In this document: piece after piece, positions 55,247-64,000 of the stretch
Position numbering within the stretch: the first letter of the stretch is position 1
Layout: each line of letters starts with the position of its first letter
Source: an uncultured Holophagaceae bacterium
GTDB taxonomy: Bacteria > Acidobacteriota > Holophagae > Holophagales > Holophagaceae
Assembly: GCA_903840385.1 (NCBI GenBank)
Contig: CAIMFT010000158.1
Location: forward strand, 1 to 64,000
Length of the DNA: 64,000 bases
Direction: 5' to 3'
The notes under the pieces: model-generated
Databases searched by the model: none
Told to the model about the DNA's origin: nothing
Seen by the model: only the letters and a program-made list of their open reading frames with translations
Translations under genes and position numbers: made by a program

Positions 55247-56603
55247 GCTCGCTGCCTTCCGCGCCACCCTTGCCCAAGCCATCGGTGAGGACCATGTCCT
55301 GGCCGCCGTTGAGTCCACCGCCCCATACGCGGTGGACGGTGTCTGCCCGGCCCTGGTGCTCCGGCCCGGCACCCAGGACGAAGTCGCCCAGGTGGTCACG
55401 GCCTGCGCTGCCGCCAGAGTGGCTCTTGTCCCCTGGGGTGGCGGGACCTCCATGACTGCGGGGAATCCCCCCAAGCGGCTGGATGCAGTGCTCTCGCTGG
55501 AGCGCCTGGACCGGGTCGTGGAGTTCGACGCCGACAACCTCTGCATCACCGTCGAGGCTGGCCTGACTCTGGCCCGCCTTCAGGCCCTGGTGGCTGCGAA
55601 ACAGGAGATCCTGCCCCTCGATCCACCCGCGTCTGACCGAGTCACCCTCGGGGGCCTGGTGGCCGCCAACCTGAGTGGACCCTCGCGCCTGCTCCACGGC
55701 ACCGCGCGGGACTGGGTGCTGGGCCTGCGAGTGGTGCTCCCCAGCGGAGAGCAGATCCGCTGCGGTGGCCGAGTCATCAAGAACGTCACGGGCTACGACA
55801 TGAACAAGCTGTTCATCCGCAGCTTCGGGACCCTGGGAGTCATCACGGAGGTCACCCTCAAGCTGCTGCCCATGCCCGAGACCCGGGCCAGCGTGCTGGG
55901 CCTGTTCCCGACCCTGGCGGCGGCGAAGGCTGTGCTGGAGGCTGTGCAGGCCTCCTTCCTGCTGCCCGAGGCCATGGACCTGCTGGACCCCGCCGCCGCC
56001 GGCCTTCTGCTACCGGCCCTGGGCCTGGCGTCCCCCACGGGCCATCTCCTGGCCACGGCCTTCTCCGGCAGCCAAGCCACAGTGGACCGCCAGGTGCGGG
56101 ACCTGGAGGCGCTCGTCGCCGAGCAGGGTGGACGGGGGCTGACGCTCCGGGAAGCTGCGTCGACCCAGGCTTGGCAGGCCATCACCAACGTGCTGGGCAG
56201 CGTGCCCCCCGCTTCCCTGCGGGTGCTGATCCAGGTGTCTGTACCCATCGGTCGCACTGCGGGGATGCTGGCCAGTGTCTCTGCCCGGGCAGCAGAACAG
56301 GGCCTCAGCGCCGCCGTGACCTGCCACGCCGCCAGTGGCCTCCTGCGGGCGGCCCTCCTGCCCGCCCCTGAGCTGCCAGCAGACGCTGCCCTCGAGGCCC
56401 TGGCCGCCGCCACCCTGGCCCTGCGGGACGAGGCTGTGGCCCTGGGTGGCAGCCTCACCGTCCAGGCGGGCGTGCCCGCCTTCAAGGCCCGGGTGGACGC
56501 CTGGGGCACGCCGGGCTCCGGCTTTGCCACCATGCGCCGGATCAAGGATGCCTTCGACCCTCATGGTCTCTGCAGTCCAGGGCGCTTCCTGGGCGGAATC
56601 TGA
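55236..56603 (+). CDS. glcE: FAD-binding oxidoreductase, GlcE-like
   Basis: VALVPWGGGTSMTAGNPPKRLDAVLSLERLDRVVEFDADNLCITVEAGLTL; DPHGLCSPGRFLGGI. Confidence 0.87.
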   Translation: MSSELAAFRATLAQAIGEDHVLAAVESTAPYAVDGVCPALVLRPGTQDEVAQVVTACAAARVALVPWGGGTSMTAGNPPKRLDAVLSLERLDRVVEFDADNLCITVEAGLTLARLQALVAAKQEILPLDPPASDRVTLGGLVAANLSGPSRLLHGTARDWVLGLRVVLPSGEQIRCGGRVIKNVTGYDMNKLFIRSFGTLGVITEVTLKLLPMPETRASVLGLFPTLAAAKAVLEAVQASFLLPEAMDLLDPAAAGLLLPALGLASPTGHLLATAFSGSQATVDRQVRDLEALVAEQGGRGLTLREAASTQAWQAITNVLGSVPPASLRVLIQVSVPIGRTAGMLASVSARAAEQGLSAAVTCHAASGLLRAALLPAPELPADAALEALAAATLALRDEAVALGGSLTVQAGVPAFKARVDAWGTPGSGFATMRRIKDAFDPHGLCSPGRFLGGI

Positions 56604-56617
56604 AGCGGAGGCCCACC

Positions 56618-57892
56618 ATGGCGACCCCTGAACTCCTTCCCCTCTTCGACACCATCGCCCAGTGCAACCGCTGCGGCTTCTGCCAGGCGGGCTGTCCGGT
56701 CTTCCGGGTCAGCGGCCAGGAACACTCCCTGGGGCGGGGGCGCCAGTCCATCGCCCGCAGCCTCATCCTCGGGAACATGGAACTCAACGCAGAGGTCATC
56801 GAGGCCCTGGACGACTGCCTCCTCTGCCGCGGCTGCACCGCCCACTGCTTCCCGGGCATCCGCACCGACCAGATCGTCACGGCCATGCGCCACGCCTACA
56901 TCAAGCGGAACGGCCAGCCCACCTGGCGGCGCCTCCTCTTCCGGAAGATCCTCTCGGACAGCAGCCGGCTCGAGTCTGCCGGTCGGATGGCCCTCTGGGC
57001 GAAGCGGCATGGACTGTCAGCCCTGGCCTCGAAGGTCACCCTGGGTGGCCTGGACCAGCAGGTGAAGGCCGCTGAAATGAAGCTCCCCCCCATGGCTGGC
57101 CTCCCCTTCCTGCGGGGCGACAAGGCCTCGGTGCCGCAGCCCAGGAGGCGGCTCCACAAGGTCGGCTACTTCGTCTCCTGTGGCCTCAGCTTCCAGTACC
57201 CAGAGGTGGTGGCAGCCACCCTGCGGGTGCTCGCCCGCCACGGCTGCGAGACTGTGGTGCTGGACAACACCTGCTGTGGCCGACCTGCCCACGCCTATGG
57301 GGACCTGGACTCGGCCCAGGACATCGCCCGCAAGAACCTGGACCGCATGACCGAGGCCCTGGGCTACGACGCCATCCTCTCGGAGTGCGGCAGCTGCAGC
57401 AGCTTCCTCAAGGAGTACGGCGAGCTGCTCAAGGACGACCCCACCTATGCCCGGAAGGCCGAAGCCCTGGCTGCCAAGGTCCGGAGCTTCAGCGAGTTCC
57501 TGGTGGCGGCCAACACCGGGGATCCCATGGGTGCCCTGGCCGGCACGGTCACCTACCACGACCCCTGCCACCTCTCAAACCGGTTCTCCAAGGTCACGGC
57601 CCAGCCCCGGGCCCTCCTCAAGGCCATCCCCGGCCTCACCTACAAGGAGATGCCCGAGGCCGACTGGTGCTGCGGGGCCGCCGGCAGCTACACCTTCCGC
57701 CACCCCACCGAGGCCAAGGGCGTCCTGGACCGCAAGATGGGCAACGTCGCCAAGACCGGGGCCACCATCCTGGCCACCGAGTGCCCCGCCTGCATGATGC
57801 ACCTGGACTACGGCGTCCGGGACCATGCCCTCGGCATGCAGGTGCGACACCTGAGCCAGCTCCTGGACGAGGCCCACCAAGCCGCAGACTGA
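56618..57892 (+). CDS. glcF: (Fe-S)-binding protein, glycolate oxidase iron-sulfur subunit GlcF-like
   Basis: CNRCGFCQAGCPVF, CLLCRGCTAHCFPG, CCG-type motifs SCGLSFQYPEVV / NTCCGRPAHAYGD / EADWCCGAAGSY. Confidence 0.88.
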   Translation: MATPELLPLFDTIAQCNRCGFCQAGCPVFRVSGQEHSLGRGRQSIARSLILGNMELNAEVIEALDDCLLCRGCTAHCFPGIRTDQIVTAMRHAYIKRNGQPTWRRLLFRKILSDSSRLESAGRMALWAKRHGLSALASKVTLGGLDQQVKAAEMKLPPMAGLPFLRGDKASVPQPRRRLHKVGYFVSCGLSFQYPEVVAATLRVLARHGCETVVLDNTCCGRPAHAYGDLDSAQDIARKNLDRMTEALGYDAILSECGSCSSFLKEYGELLKDDPTYARKAEALAAKVRSFSEFLVAANTGDPMGALAGTVTYHDPCHLSNRFSKVTAQPRALLKAIPGLTYKEMPEADWCCGAAGSYTFRHPTEAKGVLDRKMGNVAKTGATILATECPACMMHLDYGVRDHALGMQVRHLSQLLDEAHQAAD

Positions 57893-57913
57893 CCCCAATA
57901 GGCTTTTCCCCAG

Positions 57914-57949
57914 CAAAGAAACGCCCGGCATTCGCCGGGCGTTTCTTTG
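57914..57949. terminator. Bidirectional terminator
   Basis: CAAAGAAACGCCCGGC-ATTC-GCCGGGCGTTTCTTTG. Confidence 0.9.
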
Positions 57950-57964
57950 TCAGGAAAAACCAGA

Positions 57965-59116
57965 CTAGCGAGTCTGTACTGGCTCGCGGAGCCCCACTTC
58001 GGTCAGCGCGGTCGCGAGGAACGCCACGGTGCGGTCCACGTTGTGGAGCTTCTCCAGGCCGAAGAGGCCGATGCGGAAGGTCCTGAAGTCCGCAGGCTCA
58101 TCGCACTGCAGGGGGACGCCTGCGGCCACCTGCAGGCCGGCGGCGAGGAACTTCTTCCCGCTCTGGATGTCAGGGTCGGTGGTGTAGCTGACCACCACGC
58201 CCGGGGCCTGGAAGCCCTCGGCGGCCACGCTGGGCAGGCCGCAGCTCACCAGCAGGGCGCGGGCCTTGGCGCCCAGGTCAGCCTGCTCAGCCCGCAGCTT
58301 CTCGAAGCCGTAGGCCTCCATCTCCTGCATCACCGCACAGTCCTTGGTCAGGGCGTCGGTGGGCATGGTGGCGTGGTAGGCATGGCCACCGGCGAGGTAG
58401 GCATCCATGATCGCGGACCACTTCTTCAGGTCGGCAGCGAAGCTGGTGCTGGTGGTGGTACCCATGACGACCTTGGCCCGCTCGGAGAGCATCACCATGG
58501 CGGCGCAGGGGGAGCCGCTCCAGCCCTTCTGGGGGGCACTCACCAGGACATCGACCCCGATGGCTTCCATGTCGATCCACATGCAGCCCGAGGCGATGCA
58601 GTCGAGCACGAACAGGCCGCCCACGGCATGGGTGGCCTCGGCCACGGCCTTGAGGTAGTCATCCGGCAGGATGATGCCGGCGGCGGTCTCCACATGCGGG
58701 GCAATCACCACCTCGGGGCGCTCATAAGAGATGGCGGCCACGACCTCGGCGATGGGGGTCGGCACCCAGGGCGACTGACTGTCCGTGCCCGTGCGGCGGG
58801 CCTTCAGCACGATGTGGGAGGAGGGAATTCCACCCATGTCGAAGATCTGGGTCCAGCGGTAGCTGAAGAACCCATCCCGGATCACCAGGGCCTTCTTGCC
58901 GGTAGCAAACTGCCGGGCCACGGCCTCCATGCCGAAGGTGCCGCCGCCGGGCACCAGCACGGCAGCATCCGCGTGGTAGACGGACTTGAGGATGCGGTTC
59001 ATCTCCCGCATGACCTGCTGGAACTTCTTGGACATGTGGTTCAGGGCGCGGTCGGTGTAGACGACGGAGAACTCCAGCAGTCCGTCGGGGTCGATGTTGG
59101 GGAGCAGTGCGGTCAT
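57965..59116 (-). CDS. Class V aminotransferase (serine-pyruvate / alanine-glyoxylate aminotransferase-like)
   Basis: LVPGGGTFGMEAVARQFATGKKALVIRDGFFSYRW; HVETAAGIILPDDYLKAV; LVSAPQKGWSGSPCAAMVML (PLP Lys). Confidence 0.85.
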   Translation of the reverse strand: MTALLPNIDPDGLLEFSVVYTDRALNHMSKKFQQVMREMNRILKSVYHADAAVLVPGGGTFGMEAVARQFATGKKALVIRDGFFSYRWTQIFDMGGIPSSHIVLKARRTGTDSQSPWVPTPIAEVVAAISYERPEVVIAPHVETAAGIILPDDYLKAVAEATHAVGGLFVLDCIASGCMWIDMEAIGVDVLVSAPQKGWSGSPCAAMVMLSERAKVVMGTTTSTSFAADLKKWSAIMDAYLAGGHAYHATMPTDALTKDCAVMQEMEAYGFEKLRAEQADLGAKARALLVSCGLPSVAAEGFQAPGVVVSYTTDPDIQSGKKFLAAGLQVAAGVPLQCDEPADFRTFRIGLFGLEKLHNVDRTVAFLATALTEVGLREPVQTR

Positions 59117-59139
59117 GGTTGATCCTCTTGAGAGTGGGC

Positions 59140-59547
59140 TCAGAGCCAGTTGATGTCGGTGCCGGTGGGCAGATGGGGCGCGAAGATGGAGATGAACTGG
59201 AGGTCCGCCTCCGGGGCCCGGGTGCTGTGGACGATGCCGCGGGGGCAGACATGGACGTCGCCCGCCCGGACGGGTTTCCACTCGCCATTGATGAGGAGCT
59301 CGCCACGCCCACCTGTGATGACCACGACCTCGTCGCACACCGTGTGGAAGTGGCCCGCGATGGTGGAACCCTTGACGAGGGTGCGGATCATCAGCTGGGT
59401 GCGCGGGGATTCGAAAGCAAGGTGGCTGTCCACTCCGGTGTCGGGCAGGGTCCGACCCGCATGGTGCTGCGCCAACTCAACGAGCAATGACTCGCTGGGA
59501 GTGGAATCAATCAGGCCTTTTAAATCCCCAGGGGCGTAAGCCAGCAT
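59140..59547 (-). CDS. Cupin-domain protein
   Basis: GSTIAGHFHTVCDEVVVITGGRGELLINGEWKPVRAGDVHVCPRGIVHSTRA. Confidence 0.85.
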   Translation of the reverse strand: MLAYAPGDLKGLIDSTPSESLLVELAQHHAGRTLPDTGVDSHLAFESPRTQLMIRTLVKGSTIAGHFHTVCDEVVVITGGRGELLINGEWKPVRAGDVHVCPRGIVHSTRAPEADLQFISIFAPHLPTGTDINWL

Positions 59548-59876
59548 GAGGCACCTCCTTCGGCGATAAGGCTGAACCTGATTCCCTTAGAATACAAGTC
59601 CATCAAGAAAGGAATTTCCAGCGGTAAAGAACTGCTCTAAGCCAATCATGCCCGAGTTTCCCCAAGTGGTTGCTGGTGCAACAGACCAGGCAGAAAAAGG
59701 CGGCAAGGCAACCATTCGGTTCACTGCGCTAAAGGTCTGGCCGTGGCCCTCCTGGGTGGAGAAGTGGCTCCCCTGGCGGCAGCGGCCTGGTTTAGGGACG
59801 GTCTCCGCCAGCCGATAGGTATCCATTGCCAGGGGGTGTCGTGGTCCGATCGGCTCGGTACGGTTGGCATGGAAGG

Positions 59877-61460
59877 ATGGCCCCCTTCAGCATCCTGATG
59901 TTGATCTGCCTGAGCTTGCTCCGGTGCGGGGGTGGTACGGCCGCTTCTGCTCCAGCGCCCCTACCCACGATTACCCAGTTCACAGCTTCCCCCAGCCTGA
60001 TCACTGCGGGGAGCTCCGCCACCCTTGGGTGGGCGGTCTCCGGCGCCACGACCCTCCGCATTGACCCCAGCGTGGGTGCGGTGAGCGGCACGACCTCTCT
60101 TGTCGTGCCCGGCATCACCACTGCCTACACGCTCACCGCAGCAGGTGCTGGCGGCACCGCAACGGCTCAAGTCACCGTGACCGTGGTCCCATCGACGCCC
60201 TCTCCCATGCTCCCCGCCTCAATCACCAGTGGCATCGATACCATTTATTCGTTCGCCAACGGTGCCAACGCGGGCAAGCCAGGTGGGATGGTCGCCGTAG
60301 CCCTCGATGGCAAGATCATCTATCAGAAAGCCTATGGCATGGCCCAAGTCGCCGAAGGGGTACCCAGCGATGCCGGGGCGCCCTACTATCTGGCCTCCAC
60401 GTCCAAGCAATTCACTGCCATGGCGGTCTTGCTGTGCCAGGAACGCGGCTGGCTCAAGACCACCGATGAGCTGCGAGCCCACTTCCCGGACCTTGATCCG
60501 GTGTTCGACGGCATCAAGCTCCAGAACCTCCTAAACATGAACAGTTCCATCTACGATGTCGGTACTGGGAACCAGACCGCAACCACAGCCCAGATGTACC
60601 AAACCCTCAAGGATGAGGGGGCCTATGGTGTCGTGGTCACCGAACGCCCAGCCGGCAGCGTTTACAAATACACCAACATGAATTACGCACTGTTGGCGTT
60701 GATCGTGGAAAAGGTCTCTGGACAGTCCTTTCGAAGGTTCGTCCAGACGGAGGTTTTCGACAAGCTTGGCATGTCGCATTCCGTTGTCCATGACGATCCG
60801 GCCTTGGCGGTGCCAGGGCAACCCCATGGCTACGATGAGAGTCTGAACCTCTGGTCCACGGCAGCCACCACCTCTCCAGCCTTTGGAATGACTGGGGTGA
60901 TCACCACGGTCAACGATCTGCTGCTTTGGGATGAGAATTTTTACGCCAACCAGCTGGGGAGCCAGAGTCAGGCTTTGATCACGCTCATGGAGAAGCCCTC
61001 CTTGGGAAACTACGCCTGCGGCCTCATCGTCGACACCGCAGGAGGCTACAGGAGGGTTCAACACACCGGTCGCTGGCTGGGCTTCTTGACCGGTCACTAT
61101 CGCTATCCGACCCTGAAAATGACCGTTTTCGTGCTGCTCAACCGTGATGATCAGCGGTTGCAGCTTCCCGGGCACAACATCGCAACGCTATTCATGAATA
61201 CGGTCTGTTTTGTCAGCAGTGTGCCTGCCGCGGCAAAGCTCGCCGTGCCCTATCACCATGCCTACTCAGCCACCGGGGCTCCCCGCCCGACCTATTCCCT
61301 CCTCAGCGGCACCCTACCCCCGGGACTGGTCCTTTCCGCTGCCGGCGTCCTCTCCGGCACGCCCACCACCGCTGGAACCTACAGCGGTGTGGTCCAAGCG
61401 CTGAGTGGCACCAAGTCGGCCACGCAAAATGTGAGCCTGGTGGTAGCCACCAACCCTTGA
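59877..61460 (+). CDS. Serine hydrolase (class C beta-lactamase family) lipoprotein with flanking Ig-like domains
   Basis: LLRCGGG lipobox-like; STSKQFTAMAVL (SxxK); YTNMNYALLALIVEKVSGQSF; C-terminal YSLLSGTLPPGLVLSAAGVLSGTPTTAGTYSGVVQA Ig-like. Confidence 0.87.
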   Translation: MAPFSILMLICLSLLRCGGGTAASAPAPLPTITQFTASPSLITAGSSATLGWAVSGATTLRIDPSVGAVSGTTSLVVPGITTAYTLTAAGAGGTATAQVTVTVVPSTPSPMLPASITSGIDTIYSFANGANAGKPGGMVAVALDGKIIYQKAYGMAQVAEGVPSDAGAPYYLASTSKQFTAMAVLLCQERGWLKTTDELRAHFPDLDPVFDGIKLQNLLNMNSSIYDVGTGNQTATTAQMYQTLKDEGAYGVVVTERPAGSVYKYTNMNYALLALIVEKVSGQSFRRFVQTEVFDKLGMSHSVVHDDPALAVPGQPHGYDESLNLWSTAATTSPAFGMTGVITTVNDLLLWDENFYANQLGSQSQALITLMEKPSLGNYACGLIVDTAGGYRRVQHTGRWLGFLTGHYRYPTLKMTVFVLLNRDDQRLQLPGHNIATLFMNTVCFVSSVPAAAKLAVPYHHAYSATGAPRPTYSLLSGTLPPGLVLSAAGVLSGTPTTAGTYSGVVQALSGTKSATQNVSLVVATNP

Positions 61461-61538
61461 CCAACCCGGACCCATAACGCCTGGGTCTCATCTACGCCTC
61501 ATCGAGCCATTCCTGACCTCGTTGGTTGGCAAAAAATA

Positions 61539-61562
61539 AACCCCCTGACGAATCAGGGGGTT
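61539..61562 (-). terminator. Terminator with UUCG loop on minus strand
   Basis: AACCCCCTGA-CGAA-TCAGGGGGTT; minus strand continues TATTTTTTG. Confidence 0.85.
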
Positions 61563-61584
61563 ACTGGTGGACCTGATCAGGATC
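61563..61584. repeat. Direct-repeat copy of tRNA-Ala 3' end (second copy 61729-61750)
   Basis: ACTGGTGGACCTGATCAGGATC present exactly at both positions. Confidence 0.9.
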
Positions 61585-61730
61585 AAGGGGCCCGCCTCCG
61601 ATCCCGCAGGGAGCGGGAGCAGGCTCCAGTGGAGCCTGCGATAGGTGGGATGACGACCTCTGCCTTCAGAATCGGCGAGGTCGTCCACGAAACGAGAACG
61701 GCGGCCCGAAGACCGCCGCACTGTCTGGAC

Positions 61731-61806
61731 TGGTGGACCTGATCAGGATCGAACTGACGACCTCTGCATTGCGAACGCAGCGCTCTCCCAGCTGAGCTAC
61801 AGGCCC
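61731..61806 (-). tRNA. tRNA-Ala (anticodon CGC), CCA encoded
   Basis: GGGCCTGTAGCTCAGCTGGGAGAGCGCTGCGTTCGCAATGCAGAGGTCGTCAGTTCGATCCTGATCAGGTCCACCA. Confidence 0.93.
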
Positions 61807-61890
61807 TGGGCCCTCCAGTCTAACGGACCCCGGATCAGCGTCAATCCGGAGGGTGTGACCGAGCACTGGCTGGGGCCCAAAGGCCGACAA

Positions 61891-61927
61891 AGACAGAGGC
61901 CCGGGAACAGGTCCCGGGCCTCTGTCT
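61891..61927. terminator. Terminator of TonB receptor
   Basis: AGACAGAGGCCCGGGA-ACAGG-TCCCGGGCCTCTGTCT. Confidence 0.75.
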
Positions 61928-61941
61928 GGGTGCTGCTTTGC

Positions 61942-64000
61942 CTAGAACACGAACCGCAGGCCGAACTGGGTGCGGCGCGGGGCGTAGAGGCTGGTGGGCT
62001 GGCCGAGCGAGCTGCTGTGCATGCTGGGCTGGAAGTTGTACCCGGTCTGCTTATTGGCCACGTTGTAGACATCGATCATGCCCTCCATGCGAGAGAGCTT
62101 GGTCTTGAAGATGGTCTGGATGTAGCTCAGGTCCATCTGGTAGTGGGAGGGCGTGACGCGGGAACCGGCGGGCTCAGAATAGCGGTTGGTGTCGATGGTG
62201 CTGGTGCTGCCCTGGGTGGTGCGGTCCGTCAGGTAGGCCTCATAGCTCGAGTACTGCCAGGGCTGGCCGGACTGGTAGATGAAGTAGGCGCCGATCTTGG
62301 CCTGCCAGGGCAGCTCGTAGGTGCCGAAGACCTTCAGCTTGTGGCGACGGTCGCCGGACAGGTTGCCGTACTTGTTGTTCCACATCTGCCGGCCGAAGTC
62401 GTCACCGATGTTGGAGGAGCCCACGAAGATGTTGGAGTCATTGCCGTTGGCGGCAGTGGAGTTGTCCTGGTCAAAGTTGCCGTAGTAGTGGCTCCAGGAG
62501 TAGGAGGCGTTGAGGTAGGTCTTGGCGCCCTTGTACTCGAGCTCGGCGGTCAGCTCGTAGTACTTGGTGAAGGAGCCATCCAGCTGGGCCACGATGAAGG
62601 TGCTCTTGGTGGCGGCGATGTTGGCCAGGGCTGTGTTGCCGTTGAGCTGGTTCAGCATCAGGTCCAGATTGGGGATGTAGTAGGTCTGGGGGCCGTAGGG
62701 GTTGTTGAACATGACCCGGGCACCGTTGTCGGTGTCTTCCCAGAAGTTGACACTCTTGCGGTAGCGGCCGTAGAAGCGGCCAGAGAGGCCCTTGCCAAAG
62801 TCCTTGGTGGTGCCGAGCAGGAACTCATCCGTGTGGCGGGGCTTCATGCCCGGGGTGAAGAGCTTGCCGGTGGAGGAGGCGTCCGTCTGGTGGTCCACCT
62901 GGGTGCCGGTGGCATTGAAGTACACGTTGACGGTGGCCGCCAGGTTGCGGTCCCAGGAGGCAGCGCGGGGCAGCGAAGACACGGAGGGCACGAAGCGGGC
63001 GTAGTTGCCGTAGACCGTGTCTTCCTTGGCATAGTTCCAGGTCACGCCCAGGCGGGGCTGGAGGGTATCGGCAAACTTGATCTCCTTCTCCAGGTACTTG
63101 TTGCCCCGGGCCAGGACATAGCCCGAGAGCTGGGTGCTGTCTTCCCGCAGGCCGGACCCATAGAGCTTGTCATCGCTGATGACCAGGCCGACGTTGAAGG
63201 TGAAGCTCTGCCACTTGATCTTGTCGTTGATCTCGTAGTTGGTGGCCACGTACTCGGAGTGGATCACGGGCACGCCCGAAATGCCCTGCTGGTTCACGGC
63301 CGCCACGTAGCTGTAGGGCAGGCGGGCGATGGGGGACAGCGGGGGGTAGACGGCGGTGGAGCCGCTGCCCGAGGGCGCTGCCAGGGAGATCAGGCCCCAG
63401 CCGTTGGAGATGCGGTAGAGGTCTTCCGCTTCCTTGGACCACTGGACGCCAGCGTGGATCGTGTGGGTGACGCTGCTGCCAAAGACGCCGTCGTAGGCCA
63501 GTTCGTGGCTGCGGCGGAAGAAGTTCTGGTTGTTGATGGAGTTGTAGCCGCCCACATAGCCGCCACCGGTGGGGAGGCCTGTGGTGGGGCTGATGTAGCC
63601 GTACTTCGTGGTCAGGGGAGCGATGAAGGCGTTGTAGGCCGCCTGGGCGGTGGAGGGCGCGCTGCCACCAAGGGCCGAAGGCACCAGGAACTGGCCCTGG
63701 GTGTTGAGGGCCGTCACGTCGAGGCTACCGGTGAAGGAGGCCGTCACAGGGGAGCGGTAGTCCGGGTGGTCCGCAGCCTTCAGGATGAAGCTGGTGGACT
63801 TGAAGTTGATGAAGCTGTTGTCCGTGACGTTCCAGCTGGCCTCGATGGTGCCGATCTTCATCTTGCTGTTGGCGCCCACGCCGGTGGTGTCGGCATAGGC
63901 GTTGGAGGCATAGCCGGAGTGCTGGACCGTCTCATCCGAGTCCCGGTAGCTGGCGTGGATCAGCAGGTTGGACACCGGCGCATAGGTCAGCTTGCCGAAG
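61942..64000 (-). CDS. TonB-dependent receptor (N-terminus beyond window)
   Basis: Frame open to window edge; beta-barrel features, C-terminal SLYAPRRTQFGLRFVF. Confidence 0.85.
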   Translation of the reverse strand, partial: FGKLTYAPVSNLLIHASYRDSDETVQHSGYASNAYADTTGVGANSKMKIGTIEASWNVTDNSFINFKSTSFILKAADHPDYRSPVTASFTGSLDVTALNTQGQFLVPSALGGSAPSTAQAAYNAFIAPLTTKYGYISPTTGLPTGGGYVGGYNSINNQNFFRRSHELAYDGVFGSSVTHTIHAGVQWSKEAEDLYRISNGWGLISLAAPSGSGSTAVYPPLSPIARLPYSYVAAVNQQGISGVPVIHSEYVATNYEINDKIKWQSFTFNVGLVISDDKLYGSGLREDSTQLSGYVLARGNKYLEKEIKFADTLQPRLGVTWNYAKEDTVYGNYARFVPSVSSLPRAASWDRNLAATVNVYFNATGTQVDHQTDASSTGKLFTPGMKPRHTDEFLLGTTKDFGKGLSGRFYGRYRKSVNFWEDTDNGARVMFNNPYGPQTYYIPNLDLMLNQLNGNTALANIAATKSTFIVAQLDGSFTKYYELTAELEYKGAKTYLNASYSWSHYYGNFDQDNSTAANGNDSNIFVGSSNIGDDFGRQMWNNKYGNLSGDRRHKLKVFGTYELPWQAKIGAYFIYQSGQPWQYSSYEAYLTDRTTQGSTSTIDTNRYSEPAGSRVTPSHYQMDLSYIQTIFKTKLSRMEGMIDVYNVANKQTGYNFQPSMHSSSLGQPTSLYAPRRTQFGLRFVF

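Noticed and set aside
61488-61890. Small ORFs containing VAQLGERCVRNAEVVSSILIRST over tRNA-Ala and downstream
   Set aside because: Spurious translation of tRNA-Ala and its partial duplicate.

Overview
GC-rich bacterial chromosome segment, most consistent with an acidobacterium of the Holophaga/Geothrix type (inference from gene content and TonB/Oar-like receptors; no 16S is present). It is almost fully coding, with about 50 protein genes, three tRNAs (Gly-CCC, Leu-CAG, Ala-CGC) and many strong hairpin terminators. Recognisable modules: moaE end; Oar-like TonB receptor; imuB-dnaE2 mutasome pair; CarH-like B12 MerR regulator; mazG; a four-gene overlapping operon (degenerate NtrC-like / MoxR / RodZ-like HTH / unknown); aroD-aroE fusion; DASS transporter and D-malate/tartrate dehydrogenase; liv ABC operon with a livM-livG fusion; lpxK; fRMsr; cNMP-FHA protein; etfBA; murG; tatC/tatA; ugd; tolQ-polysaccharide deacetylase-yaaA-DUF309-nadB run; yrdC/nudix/rpsO; pilMNOP-secretin-pseudopilin; smc; TPR; ruvA; glcDEF with an aminotransferase; serine hydrolase; TonB receptor (partial). 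No CRISPR array, phage or transposase was seen. The most interesting signals are: (1) the four-gene operon with a degenerate NtrC-like protein, preceded by an inverted pair of heptamer tandem arrays; (2) a split duplication of the tRNA-Ala 3' half with a 66-nt insert in the T loop, inside a multi-hairpin intergenic region; (3) a CarH-type photoreceptor signature; (4) a C10 tract upstream of a TonB receptor; (5) a probable CTG start in a run of 4-bp gene overlaps. All calls are from reading the sequence and supplied translations; no database search was run.
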